From Anaeromyxobacteraceae bacterium (GTDB lineage Bacteria; Myxococcota; Myxococcia; Myxococcales; Anaeromyxobacteraceae), in NCBI GenBank assembly GCA_027349605.1, contig DAIEMM010000024.1:1-15634 (forward strand): a stretch of DNA of 15,634 nucleotides, written 5' to 3'. Each line of letters begins with the position of its first letter. Within the stretch, counting starts at the first letter, position 1. The translations under genes and the position numbers were made by a program. Shown one piece after another: positions 6,047 through 15,122 of the stretch. A model generated the notes under the pieces. It did no database searches, was not told where the DNA came from, and was given only the letters and a program-made list of their open reading frames with translations.

Positions 6047-6952
6047 TCATGGCTCTCCTCGCCTCCCTCCCGTAGCGAGCCGCGCCTCCTGGTCGGCGCG
6101 GGAGAGCCGGGCGAGGCCGGCGAGGCGAACCGCCCTCCCCCACCCCACCGCCGCTGCGGCGCCCTGGGCGAGGAGGATCCCGGCGACCACGGCCCAGCGA
6201 GGGCCGGCCGGCAGCCGCTCCCGGACCGCCAGGATCACGAGTCCCAGCACCGGCCCGGCCGCCGCGCCGGCCAGGCCGACGGCCAGGACGTGGACGGGAT
6301 TGCGGACGACGAGCCAGGAACCCGACACCCAGGCGACGAGCGCGCTGCGCCGGTCGGGGCGGGCCGCCATGCGGGCGCGTCCGGCGTCGACGGTGAGCTG
6401 GGCCACGAAGACGAGCGCACCCATGGCCACGAGCGCCCAGCGGTGCCGGGAGGCGGCCGCCGCCTCGGTGACCATCTTCTCGACGGCCCGGTCGGTGCCC
6501 TTCGCGATCAGCGCCGCGCCGAGGCCGGCCAGTCCGAGAGGGATCGCCCCGACCAGCACCATGCGGAACATCCGGCCGTAGAACCGGCCGGCCCCGGTGA
6601 GGAGCGGGCGGAAGCGGAGCGGGTGGTCCGAGCCCGCCTCTGCGAGCATGGCCCCGGTGAGGGCCGGGGCGAAGAAGAGGGCGACCCCCAGCGAGCTGAG
6701 CATCCAGCCGGGGATGGCCTGCCACGGGGGGCTCTCCCCGAGCGCCCGCGCGAGGTCGGGGAGCCAGGACCCCTCGAGGCCGCGGGCGAGCAGCCCGGCT
6801 CGCGGCGCGTGGTCGAGAAGACCGGAGAGGAATCGCCAGACCGGCAGGGTCGCCAGAGCGGCCGGAACCGCGGTGAGGAGGACGCAGAGCAGCAGGAGGC
6901 GCCACCGCGTGGCGCGCCGGAAGCCCGTCCGGATCGACTCCCCGATCCTCAC
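6047..6952 (-). CDS. Six-helix integral membrane protein of unknown function, 301 aa
   Basis: The GTG start (6952) overlaps the stop of the upstream M1 peptidase gene as GTGA, so the two are translationally coupled. The visible hydrophobic segments are about residues 19-37, 83-103, 130-150, 172-190, 219-241 and 254-272. The N-terminus RIGESIRTGFRRATRWRLL resembles the basic cytoplasmic lead-in of a polytopic protein. The loop between helices 1 and 2 is long (about 45 residues). I cannot name a family from the sequence. Genomic coupling suggests it works with the exported peptidase, for example in anchoring or export (inference). It ends 51 bp from the convergent YCII gene, with no clear hairpin between them. 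Confidence 0.8.
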   Translation of the reverse strand: MRIGESIRTGFRRATRWRLLLLCVLLTAVPAALATLPVWRFLSGLLDHAPRAGLLARGLEGSWLPDLARALGESPPWQAIPGWMLSSLGVALFFAPALTGAMLAEAGSDHPLRFRPLLTGAGRFYGRMFRMVLVGAIPLGLAGLGAALIAKGTDRAVEKMVTEAAAASRHRWALVAMGALVFVAQLTVDAGRARMAARPDRRSALVAWVSGSWLVVRNPVHVLAVGLAGAAAGPVLGLVILAVRERLPAGPRWAVVAGILLAQGAAAAVGWGRAVRLAGLARLSRADQEARLATGGRRGEP

Positions 6953-9108
6953 AGGGACTCCAGCACGGCGAGGAGGAACTGGAACCAGCCTCCCAGCGAG
7001 AGGGCCATCCGCGCGGCCGGGGCGGGCCGCGCCTCGCGCGTGCGCCCGTCGTCGAGCTTGTCGACGTCGAGGAAGAGCTTCCGACCCGCATCGATCTGCG
7101 CCGAGCGGACCTTGACTGGCCGTATCAACTCCCAGCGCCCCCATCGCTCGGCGGCCGGCCAGTCGATCCGCTCCTCGGTCCCGTCCTCGAAGGTGATCAC
7201 CACCACCTGCGGGACTCCCACCCCGTGACGGCGGGCCGAGACCACGTTCCGCCAGGGGAAGGGCCCCGGCTCGCCGGGCGCGGGCTCGCCGTGCGCCTTC
7301 TCCCAGGCCTCGCGGGCCGCCTCGACCGCCTTCCGGCGCCCCTTGGTGGTGGTCTCCTCCCTCTTGCCGTCCGCCTCCCGGAGGCCGAGCGCCGGGAGCA
7401 CCTCCTCGGCCTTCACCCCGACGATCCGGTCGTCCACGGGGCCGTTCGCGAAGACCTGCTCGTCGAACCAGCGCTCGACGAGCGCCCGGTCGGCCCCGGC
7501 GTCGACGAAGGCCTCGCGAAGGTCGGCGGTGCCCGGGTGCCGGAAGCGCCAGCGCTCGAAGTAGAGAGCCATGGCCTTCTCGAAGAGCGCCGTGCCGAGC
7601 ACCTGCTCCAGGTCGTGGAAGACGAGCGCGGTGCGGGAGTAGACGAGGTTGTAGCTCCCGCTCGACCAGCGCTTCCAGGAATTGCCGGCGATGGGATCGG
7701 CCTGGTGGCGGCCGGTGCCCCCGAACCGTTCGGCGTCCCAGGCCCGGACCTCCGGGACCCGGAAGCCGAGCCACCGGGCCAGCGCCGGCAAGCGCAGCCG
7801 GTAGCCCTCCGCGGCCAGCATGCGCACGTCCCAGAGCTGGTCCATCCCCTCGTCCAGGAAGGGCTCCTCGAACTCGTTCGAGGCCAGCATCCCCATGAAG
7901 TACCCGTGGCCGAACTCGTGGACGGTGACGAAGCGGGTCACCCCGTCGGCGTTCATCGGGAACTGGTTGGAACCGAACGTCGTGAAGAAGGTCTCGTACT
8001 CCATGCCTCCCGCCTCGAGCGCGTTGAAGGGAGGGACGAGGACCGTCAGGTGCGGGTAGGGGTACGGGCCGAGCGTCCGGGAGAAGTACGTGAGCGCGTC
8101 GGTGGTCGCCTTCAGGGCCTCCCGGGCCGAGGACGCGAACTCGGGCGGGAACCAGACTTCCACCTTCACCTGCGGGCTCCCCGGGCCCGTCCAGGTGGCG
8201 GTGAGCGGCTCGGCGAAGCCGTTCCAGGCGGTGAAGACCACGTCGTGGACGTCCTCGGCGCGGAACCGCCAGGACACGCCCTCCGCGCCGGCGGCCGGGC
8301 CACCCACCGGCAGGCCGCTCGCCGCCACCCGGAACCCCTCGGGAACCACCACCTCCAGGTCGTAGGCCCCGAAGTCGGCGTAGAACTCACCGTGAAGGTG
8401 GTACTCGTGGACGTTCCAGCGCGGGCGCGTGGCCCCCCGCTCGCCGGGAAGCTCGAGGACGCCGATCTTCGGGTACCACTGCCCGGCCAGGTGGAACGCG
8501 CCGAACCAGCCCGCCCGGGCGACCACGCGCGGAAGCTGGTCGAGGAACTCGACGAGCAGGACCGTCGAGCCGCCCGGCGGCACGGCCTCGGGCAGGTCCA
8601 CCCGCACCACCGTGTGGTCGGTCTCCGGGCCGCCGTCGGGGTGGACGAAGCTCCATGCGGCCGGGCGGCCGCCCTGCTCGACGCGCCGGAGCTCCGTGTA
8701 CCCCCACTCCCCGTCGCCGATCCCGACGCCGGTGCGGAACCCGCCCTGGCGGCGCTGCTCCTGCATGAAGGTGGAGGCCTCCGACTCGAAGGCGTTGAGG
8801 TAGAGGTGCAGGTAGACGCTCCGGATCGGGATGGAGCTCCGGTTGCGCCAGGTGAGCTTCTCCCTCCCGGTGAGGGTGTGCCTCACCGGATCGAGGACGG
8901 CCCGGATGTCGTAGTCGGCGACGCGGTCGGAGAGGGTGGGCTCCTTGCCGGTGCGCGGGCCGCCCCAGGCCCCCGGCGCGCTCGGCTCCCGCACCGCCCC
9001 TGCATCGGCTCCGGCGATCTCGACTTCGGGCACGGGAGAAATCGTTTCTCCCGCGGGTGGCGCGGGTTGCAGCAGCAGCAGCGACATCGCCAGGGCGACG
9101 GTCAGCAT
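6949..9108 (-). CDS. Exported M1-family (gluzincin) metallopeptidase, 719 aa
   Basis: The zinc site is complete: HEFGH (H397, E398, H401) followed after 18 residues by E420, the HEXXH-x18-E pattern of M1 aminopeptidases. The exopeptidase GAMEN motif is GGMEYE here (367-372), a variant seen in bacterial M1-like proteins. Upstream is the beta-sandwich N-domain (about residues 60-300, including TLTGREKLTWRNRS and YLHLYLNAF). Downstream are the helical part with SGSYNLVYSR and a C-terminal region of about 150 residues. A signal peptide (LTVALAMSLLLLQPAPPAGE) predicts periplasmic or secreted location. The ATG at 9108 is preferred; a TTG at 9117 is an in-frame alternative, and GGAGGG lies very close to the ATG. 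A short hydrophobic C-terminus (LSLGGWFQFLLAVLESL) may contact the membrane or the coupled six-helix protein. Substrate unknown. Confidence 0.9.
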   Translation of the reverse strand: MLTVALAMSLLLLQPAPPAGETISPVPEVEIAGADAGAVREPSAPGAWGGPRTGKEPTLSDRVADYDIRAVLDPVRHTLTGREKLTWRNRSSIPIRSVYLHLYLNAFESEASTFMQEQRRQGGFRTGVGIGDGEWGYTELRRVEQGGRPAAWSFVHPDGGPETDHTVVRVDLPEAVPPGGSTVLLVEFLDQLPRVVARAGWFGAFHLAGQWYPKIGVLELPGERGATRPRWNVHEYHLHGEFYADFGAYDLEVVVPEGFRVAASGLPVGGPAAGAEGVSWRFRAEDVHDVVFTAWNGFAEPLTATWTGPGSPQVKVEVWFPPEFASSAREALKATTDALTYFSRTLGPYPYPHLTVLVPPFNALEAGGMEYETFFTTFGSNQFPMNADGVTRFVTVHEFGHGYFMGMLASNEFEEPFLDEGMDQLWDVRMLAAEGYRLRLPALARWLGFRVPEVRAWDAERFGGTGRHQADPIAGNSWKRWSSGSYNLVYSRTALVFHDLEQVLGTALFEKAMALYFERWRFRHPGTADLREAFVDAGADRALVERWFDEQVFANGPVDDRIVGVKAEEVLPALGLREADGKREETTTKGRRKAVEAAREAWEKAHGEPAPGEPGPFPWRNVVSARRHGVGVPQVVVITFEDGTEERIDWPAAERWGRWELIRPVKVRSAQIDAGRKLFLDVDKLDDGRTREARPAPAARMALSLGGWFQFLLAVLESL

Positions 9109-9167
9109 GCCCTCCAATACCCTGATGTGGCCTTTCGCGGCCAGCCCCGGGGACCTGAGTCAGGCCC

Positions 9168-9764
9168 ATGCGGACCCTCCGACGCGCCGAGGACCGGGTG
9201 AAGCCCGGCAAGGGCTTCGGCACCCACGGCCACCGGGACATGGAGATCCCGTCCTACGTCCTCGAGGGGGAGCTCGGCCACCGCGACTCGATGGGCAACG
9301 GTTCCACCATCCGGCCCGGCGAGCTGCAGCGCATGAGCGCCGGGACGGGCGTGACCCATAGTGAAATGAACCCGTCGCCGGAGAAGCCGGTCCACTTCCT
9401 CCAGATCTGGATCCTCCCGTCCGAGCGGGGCATCCGCCCGGGCTACGAGCAGCGGGCCTTCCCGGAGGCCGATCGGCGGGGACGCCTGCAGTGGCTCGCC
9501 TCCTCCGACGGACGCGAGGGCTCGATCTCCCTCCACCAGGACGCGGCCATGCGGGGAGCGATCCTGGCTCCCGGCGACCGGGTCCGGCACGAGATCCCCC
9601 CCGGCCGCGTGGCCTGGGTGCAGGTGGCGCGGGGCGAGGTCTCGGTGAACGGACATCGGCTCCGGGCCGGCGACGGTCTCGCCGCGGTGGACGAGGCCGG
9701 GCTGGAGATCTCGGGGGGCGGCAGCGGGGACGCCGACGTCCTGGTCTTCGACCTGGCCGCCTAG
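9168..9764 (+). CDS. Pirin-family cupin protein, N-terminally shortened, 198 aa
   Basis: Pirins are bicupin iron proteins; bacterial members such as YhaK act on quercetin, others are regulators. The N-terminal cupin signature GFGTHGHRDMEI is clear, and all four metal ligands are present: H20, H22, H64 and E66 (in GTGVTHSE). Also typical are DSMGNGSTIRPGE, PSPEKPVHFLQIWILP and the C-terminal cupin around residues 115-198. Compared with human pirin (ligands H56, H58, H101, E103), about 36 N-terminal residues are missing, and a TGA lies in frame just upstream (9156-9158), so they cannot be recovered by an earlier start. The Shine-Dalgarno is weak. The start lies only 59 bp from the divergent peptidase start. 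It may be a 5'-deleted gene or a short variant. Confidence 0.85.
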   Translation: MRTLRRAEDRVKPGKGFGTHGHRDMEIPSYVLEGELGHRDSMGNGSTIRPGELQRMSAGTGVTHSEMNPSPEKPVHFLQIWILPSERGIRPGYEQRAFPEADRRGRLQWLASSDGREGSISLHQDAAMRGAILAPGDRVRHEIPPGRVAWVQVARGEVSVNGHRLRAGDGLAAVDEAGLEISGGGSGDADVLVFDLAA

Positions 9765-9783
9765 TACCCCCCCCGGGGCCAGG
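9752..9783 (+). terminator. Weak hairpin across the pirin stop codon
   Basis: CCTGGCC (9752-9758) and GGCCAGG (9777-9783) can pair across an 18-nt loop that contains the stop codon and a CCCCGGGG palindrome (9771-9778). No U tract follows. It is a possible but unconvincing terminator. Confidence 0.25.
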
Positions 9784-9831
9784 CGGTACGGAAGTGGGAC
9801 AGCCGGCGACCCGGTTCCGTTGGTCCGCGGC

Positions 9832-9837
9832 TAGAAT
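9832..9837 (+). promoter_or_regulatory. Possible -10 element for a leaderless methyltransferase mRNA
   Basis: TAGAAT resembles the sigma-70 -10 hexamer and ends 6 bp before the GTG at 9844, so transcription would begin at or beside the start codon. No good Shine-Dalgarno precedes the GTG. No matching -35 element is visible at 16-18 bp. Confidence 0.3.
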
Positions 9838-9843
9838 GGCGCC

Positions 9844-10728
9844 GTGCCCCCGGTCCCGAAGCCCGCCTACGAGCCGAAGGCCTGGGAGGAGGTACCCTGC
9901 CCGTTCTGCGGGTCGGAGCGGCGGCGGCTCCACGAGCGGTTCGGCTGGAGGCTGCGCTTCACCTACCAGCTCTGCCTCGACTGCGGCCTCGTCTACCAGT
10001 CACCCCGCCCCCGCTACGACGAGGACTTCGTCCGCGCCGCCTACGGCGACTACTTCGCCTTCTCCGAGCACTTCCGCCCCGGCGACCCGGTGAACCACGC
10101 GGTCCAGGCCAACTGGGAGGAGCTGGCCTCCGAGATGGTGACCTTCGACGCCCGGCGGACCGCGGTCCTGGACGTGGGGTCCTGCATGGGGAACTTCCTG
10201 CTCGCGGCGCGCCCGCACTGGAAGAGGGTCGAAGGGGTGGAGGTCTCCGAGAAGATGCGGGCCTTCGTGCAGCGGGAGATCGGCGTCCCGTTCCACGGGG
10301 TGCCGTTCGAGACGCTGCGCTCCGACGAGCCGTTCTCCTGCATCCACATGAGCCACGTGATCGAGCACGTGCCCGACCCCTCGGCCTGGCTCGTCCGTGC
10401 GAGGGAACTGCTCCTTCCCCGCGGCCTTCTCGCCATCGCCGTGCCCAACATGTTCTCCCTCGACCGGCGCTGGCAGCTCGCCCTGAAGCGGGCCGGCCTG
10501 CGGCGGGGGGAGTGGAAGGACCCGGCGAAGACCCCCGACCACCTCTTCGAGCCCACCATCCCGGCGATGCTGCGCTTCCTCGACGCCCACGGGTTCGAGG
10601 TGGTGTCGCACTACACGTACAGCCGCTCGGACGAGACCTCCCGGAGACCCTTCAACCGGCTCTACCGCCGCCGCCTCCTCCTGGGGTCGAACGCGCGCTT
10701 CTACGCCCGTCGCCGGCCCGTTGTATAA
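9844..10728 (+). CDS. Class I SAM-dependent methyltransferase with N-terminal zinc ribbon, 294 aa
   Basis: An N-terminal four-cysteine zinc ribbon (C19, C22, C44, C47; VPCPFCGSE and LCLDCGLVYQSP) precedes a Methyltransf_23-type Rossmann fold. SAM-binding motif I is VLDVGSCMGNFL (108-119), the acidic post-I strand is GVEVSE, and the HVIEHVPDPSAWL and LLPRGLLAIAVPN segments follow as in this group. Similar zinc-ribbon methyltransferases are often found with sugar or polysaccharide biosynthesis genes, but none is present here, so the substrate is unknown. The very basic C-terminus (RLYRRRLLLGS, RRRPVV) may bind RNA or phospholipid (inference). The GTG start is the first in frame that keeps the ribbon complete. 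The RND adaptor gene starts 35 bp downstream. Confidence 0.88.
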   Translation: MPPVPKPAYEPKAWEEVPCPFCGSERRRLHERFGWRLRFTYQLCLDCGLVYQSPRPRYDEDFVRAAYGDYFAFSEHFRPGDPVNHAVQANWEELASEMVTFDARRTAVLDVGSCMGNFLLAARPHWKRVEGVEVSEKMRAFVQREIGVPFHGVPFETLRSDEPFSCIHMSHVIEHVPDPSAWLVRARELLLPRGLLAIAVPNMFSLDRRWQLALKRAGLRRGEWKDPAKTPDHLFEPTIPAMLRFLDAHGFEVVSHYTYSRSDETSRRPFNRLYRRRLLLGSNARFYARRRPVV

Positions 10729-10763
10729 GGACCCGATTCGCCACGCATTCCGAGAGGATGACC

Positions 10764-11936
10764 ATGCGCCGCGCCTCCCTTCCGCCCCTTCGCTCCCTCC
10801 CGTCCCTGGCCGTGCTCGCAGCCCTCTCCCTCGTGGCCTGCGCCAAGGAGAAGGGGCCCGCCGCGATGCCCCCGCCGGAGATCCCGGTGGTCACGGTGAC
10901 CGCGAAGGACACGCCGATCGACTTTGAGCTCGTGGCCCAGCTGCGCGGCCTCGAGGACGTCGAGATCCGGGCGCGCGTCGAGGGCTACCTCGAGACCATC
11001 GACTACCCGGAAGGCTCCACGGTCAAGAAGGGGCAGCTGCTCTTCACCATCGACGACCAGCAGTACGTGGCGGCGCTGGCGCAGGCCCAGGCGACCCTCG
11101 CCGCAGGAGAGACCGCCTTCTCCAAGGCCGACCTCGACGTGAAGCGCTTCACGCCGCTCGCCGCGGAGCGGGCCGTGAGCCAGGCCGAGCTCGACAACGC
11201 CATCTCGGCCCGGAAGGCCGGCGCGGCGCAGATGGAGGCGGCCAAGGCCAATCTCGAGCGGGCGCGGCTCAACCTCTCCTACACCCGCATCACCTCCCCC
11301 ATCACCGGGCTGGCCGGCAAGGCCGAGCACAAGGTGGGCTACCTGTTGGGCAAGGGCGAGCCCACGCTGCTCACCACCGTCTCCTCCATCGATCCCATCC
11401 GCGTCAGCGTCGCCATCCCGGAGGCCGACTTCCTCCGGTTCGCGCGGGCCATCGACGCCGGCGAGGCGAGCCGCGCGAAGGAGCCGGCCCGGCTGATCCT
11501 CTCCGACGGGACGCTGCACCCCTACCCGGGCAAGGTCCTCTTCGTCGACCGCGCGGTCGATCCCCAGACCGGGACCCTGCGGGTCGACCTCGCCTTCCCG
11601 AATCCGAAGAAGACGCTCCGCCCCGGGCTCTACGGCAAGGTGAAGGCCGAGTCGGAGGTGGTGAAGGGCGCACTGCTCGTCCCCCAGCGCGCCGTGCAGG
11701 AGCTCCAGGGCACCTACACGGTCGTGGTGGTCGGCGAGGGGGACAAGGTCGAGACGCGCAAGGTGACCCCCGGCCAGAAGGTCGGCAGCCAGTGGATCAT
11801 CCAGCAGGGCCTGAAGAGCGGCGAGCGCGTGGTGGTCGACGGCTTCCAGCGGCTGCGCGACGGCATGATCGTCGTCCCGAAGCAGGAAGCCGCACCCGCG
11901 CCGGCGGCGAGCCCCGCGCCGGCCGGAGGGAAGTGA
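10764..11936 (+). CDS. RND efflux periplasmic adaptor (membrane fusion) lipoprotein, 390 aa
   Basis: This AcrA/MexA-type adaptor links the inner-membrane pump to the outer-membrane channel. The ATG at 10764 is chosen over ATG 10758 because GAGAGG (10752-10757) is 6 nt upstream. The signal peptide ends in the lipobox SLVAC, with C26 acylated. The lipoyl half VEIRARVEGYLETIDYPEGS (67-86) is followed by a coiled-coil hairpin (about 100-172, AQAQATLAAGETAFSK to AAKANLERARLNLSY). Then come the second lipoyl half TRITSPITGLAG, a beta-barrel (about 208-300) and the membrane-proximal domain, ending in an Ala/Pro-rich tail. The pump gene starts 3 nt after its stop. TATAAG (10724-10729) could be a -10 for the operon, but no -35 is evident. 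Confidence 0.93.
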   Translation: MRRASLPPLRSLPSLAVLAALSLVACAKEKGPAAMPPPEIPVVTVTAKDTPIDFELVAQLRGLEDVEIRARVEGYLETIDYPEGSTVKKGQLLFTIDDQQYVAALAQAQATLAAGETAFSKADLDVKRFTPLAAERAVSQAELDNAISARKAGAAQMEAAKANLERARLNLSYTRITSPITGLAGKAEHKVGYLLGKGEPTLLTTVSSIDPIRVSVAIPEADFLRFARAIDAGEASRAKEPARLILSDGTLHPYPGKVLFVDRAVDPQTGTLRVDLAFPNPKKTLRPGLYGKVKAESEVVKGALLVPQRAVQELQGTYTVVVVGEGDKVETRKVTPGQKVGSQWIIQQGLKSGERVVVDGFQRLRDGMIVVPKQEAAPAPAASPAPAGGK

Positions 11937-11939
11937 GCC

Positions 11940-14900
11940 ATGGGCTCCTTCTTCATCCGTCGCCCGATCGTGGCGATGGTGATCTCCATCGTCATGGTCA
12001 TCATGGGCGCGGTGGCCATCACCCGGCTGCCGGTGGCGCAGTACCCCGAGATCACGCCGCCGCTGATCCAGGTGACGACCACCTACACCGGCGCCAGCGC
12101 GCTCGACGTGGAGTCCTCGGTGGCGGCGCCCATCGAGCAGCAGGTGAACGGCGTCGACAACATGATCTACATGAAGTCGACGAACGCCAACGACGGCACC
12201 TACAACCTGCAGGTCTCGTTCGAGGTCGGGTCCGACCTCGACATGTCGAACGTGCTCGTCCAGAACCGCGTCTCGCAGGCGACCGCGTCCCTGCCCCAGG
12301 ACGTGAAGAACTACGGCGTGACGGTCAAGAAGTCGCTCAACTTCCCCCTCATGCTGGTGACCCTCACCTCTCCCTCCGGCGCCTTCGACAACAACTTCCT
12401 GTCGAACTACGCCGCCATCAACATCAACGACCAGCTGAAGCGCATCAGCGGGGTCGGCGACGTGGTCCTCTTCGGCGGCTCCGACTACGCCATGCGCATC
12501 TGGGTGCGCCCGGATCGCCTGAAGACCCTTGGGCTCACGGTGGCCGATCTCTCCAACGCCGTGAAGCAGCAGAACGTGCTGCTCCCGGCCGGCCAGATCG
12601 GCGGCCCCCCCGCCCCCAAGGGCACCGAGTTCACCTACGTGGTCACACCCGCGGCCGCCTCCTCGACGCCGAGGAGTTCGGCCAGATCGTGGTGCGCTCG
12701 AACCCGGACGGGTCGCAGGTGCGGCTCAAGGACGTGGCCCGGATCGACCTCGGCTCGGTGCTCTACAACTCGGTCGGCCGCCTCGACGGGAAGCCCGCGG
12801 CCGTCATCGCCGTCTACCAGGCCCCCGGGTCGAACGCGCTCGCCGTGGCCGACGCGGTGAAGAAGATCTCGTCGGAGCTCTCGGCGCGCTTCCCGCCCGG
12901 GGTGAAGCACGAGATCACGCTCGACACCACGCTCGCCATCTCGGCCGGCATCGAGGAGATCCTCCACACGCTCCTCGAGGCGGTGCTGCTCGTCATCCTG
13001 GTGGTCTTCGTCTTCCTGCAGAACTGGCGCGCCACCCTCATCCCGCTGCTCACCGTGCCGGTGGCCCTCGTCGGCACCTTCATGATCTTCCCGCTGCTCG
13101 GCTTCTCGGTGAACACGCTCTCGCTCCTGGGGCTCGTGCTGGCCATCGGCATCGTGGTCGACGACGCCATCGTGGTGGTCGAGGCGGTCATGCACCACAT
13201 CGAGCACGGCATGTCGCCCAAGGAGGCGACCGCCCAGGCCATGAAGGAGGTCTCCGGGCCGGTCATCGCCATCGCGCTGGTGCTCACGGCGGTCTTCGTG
13301 CCGGTGGCCTTCATCAGCGGCATCTCCGGCCAGCTCTACCAGCAGTTCGCCATCACCATCGCGGTCTCGGTCATGTTCTCCGCGGTGAACGCCCTCACGC
13401 TCTCGCCGGCGCTCGCCTCCCTGCTGCTCAAGCCCAAGGGCGGGAAGCGTTCCTTCCTGCAGCCCTTCTACGACGGCTTCAACAGGGTCTTCGACAGGTT
13501 CACCGGCGGGTACATGTCGATCACCTCCATCCTGGTCCGGAAGCTCTTCCGCAGCGCGGTGCTGGTGGGCGTGTTCGCCGTGCTCGCGGTGGTCATCGCC
13601 GGCCGCATCCCCGGCGGGTTCATCCCGGACGAGGACAACGGCTACTTCCTGGCCGCCCTCCAGCTGCCCGACGCCTCCTCCCTCGAGCGGACCGACGCAG
13701 CGGCGAAGAAGGTCGAGGCCATCCTGATGCGGAACGAGGCGGTGGCCTACACGACCACCATCTCCGGGTTCAGCATGCTGTCCGGCGCCTACGCCTCCAA
13801 CACCGGCTTCTTCTTCGTCTCCATGAAGCCCTGGGAGGAGCGCAAGGCCAAGGAGGAGCGCGTCTTCGAGGTCATGCGCGCGCTCAACGCGGAGTTCGCC
13901 CGCGAGGTGCCGGAGGCCACCGCCTTCGCCTTCGGTCCCCCGCCGATCCCCGGCCTGGGCACGGGATCCGGCTTCTCCTTCATGCTCCAGGACCGGAGCG
14001 GCGGCACTCCGGAGTACCTGGCCCAGAATCTCGCCAAGTTCATGGCGGCGGTGAAGAAGCGCCCCGAGATCGGCATGGCGAACTCCATCTACCGCTCCGC
14101 CGTCCCGCAGATCTTCGCCGACGTGGACCGCGACAAGGTGCTGAAGGTCGGCGTCCCGCTCTCCGACGTCCTCACCACCATGGGGTCGTACCTGGGCGGC
14201 AACTACATCAACGACTTCAACCGGTTCGGGCGCGTCTACAAGGTGTTCCTGCAGGCCGAGCCCGAGTACCGGAGCTCGGTGAAGGACCTGGGCCTCTTCT
14301 ACGTCCGCGGGCCGCACGGGGACATGATCCCGCTCGACACGCTGATGTCCACGAGCCCCACCTCCGGCCCCGAGTTCACGAACCGGTTCAACCTCTACCG
14401 CTCCGCCGAGGTGACCGGCGTGCCGGCACCCGGCTACAGCTCGGCGCAGGCCATGAAGGCGCTCGAGGAGGTCGCGGCCGAGGTCCTGCCCAAGGACATG
14501 GGCTACCAGTGGTCGAACGTCTCGTACCAGGAGAAGAAGGCGGAGGGCACGGCGGCCATCGTCTTCGTCTTCGCCATGATCATGGTGTTCCTCATCCTGG
14601 CGGCCCAGTACGAGAGCTGGTCGCTTCCGATGAGCGTCCTCCTGGGCACGCCCTTCGCCGCCTTCGGCGCCTTCCTGGGGCTGTGGCTGGCCCGCTTCAC
14701 GAGCGACAGCTACGTGAACAACATCTTCGCCCAGATCGGGCTCATCATGCTGGTGGGGCTCGCCGCCACGAACGCCATCCTCATCGTCGAGTTCGCCAAG
14801 ATGAACGTGGAGAACGGGATGGAGCCGGTGGAGGCTGCGCTGAACGCGGCGAAGCTGCGGTTGCGCCCCATCCTCATGACCGCCTTCGCCTTCATCCTCG

Positions 14901-15112
14901 GCGTGCTGCCGCTGGTCCGCGCGGCCGGCGCCGGCGCCGAGAGCCGCAAGGTGATGGGCATGGCGGTGTTCGCCGGCATGCTCGTCGCCACCTTCCTGGC
15001 CGTCTTCCTCGTCCCGGCGCTCTTCGTCATGATCGAGAAGATGGGCGGGAAGCGCCACGAGACCGTTCCCGCAGCCGGGGAAGCCCCCCCGGCCTCCCCC
15101 GCATCCCACTAG
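11940..15112 (+). pseudogene. AcrB-type RND efflux pump gene interrupted by a -1 frameshift
   Basis: The frame from ATG 11940 reads a typical HAE1 pump start (MGSFFIRRPIVAMVISI, QYPEITPP) through GGPPAPKGTEFTYVV at 12644, then runs out of homology and stops at 12860. Homology resumes one frame away at 12650 (CGC GGC CGC, RGRLLDAEEFG) and continues without a stop to 15112. Restoring one base gives 1057 aa, the usual family length. The restored protein has the proton-relay pair D408 D409 (VVDDAIVVVE), GFIPDEDNG, PPPIPGLGTGSGF and RLRPILMT. At the position of AcrB K940 the codon is ACG, so T944 replaces the conserved lysine in GLAATNAILIVEF. If the shift is real the pump is truncated to 306 aa; if it is a sequence error the gene is intact but lacks the lysine. 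It lies between the adaptor and the channel gene. Confidence 0.88.
12645..12650 (+). other. Frameshift site (apparent single-base deletion)
   Basis: The bases after GTC (12642-12644) read ACACC before CGCGGCCGC. One more C (ACCACC) would give VVTTRGRLLD in a single frame, matching RND pumps at this point. The event is therefore confined to about 12645-12650. No good slippery heptamer is present: a slip from CCC to ACC would mispair. Confidence 0.8.
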
Positions 15113-15122
15113 GAGCGACACC

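Noticed and set aside
7225..9201. 658-residue plus-strand frame opposite the M1 peptidase
   Set aside because: It is an antisense shadow of the HEXXH-x18-E peptidase in high-GC DNA; no domain is visible.
12640..12660. Programmed -1 frameshift in the pump
   Set aside because: No slippery heptamer or clear downstream structure is seen, a slip from CCC to ACC would mispair, and such recoding is not known to me for RND pumps. Deletion or sequence error is simpler.
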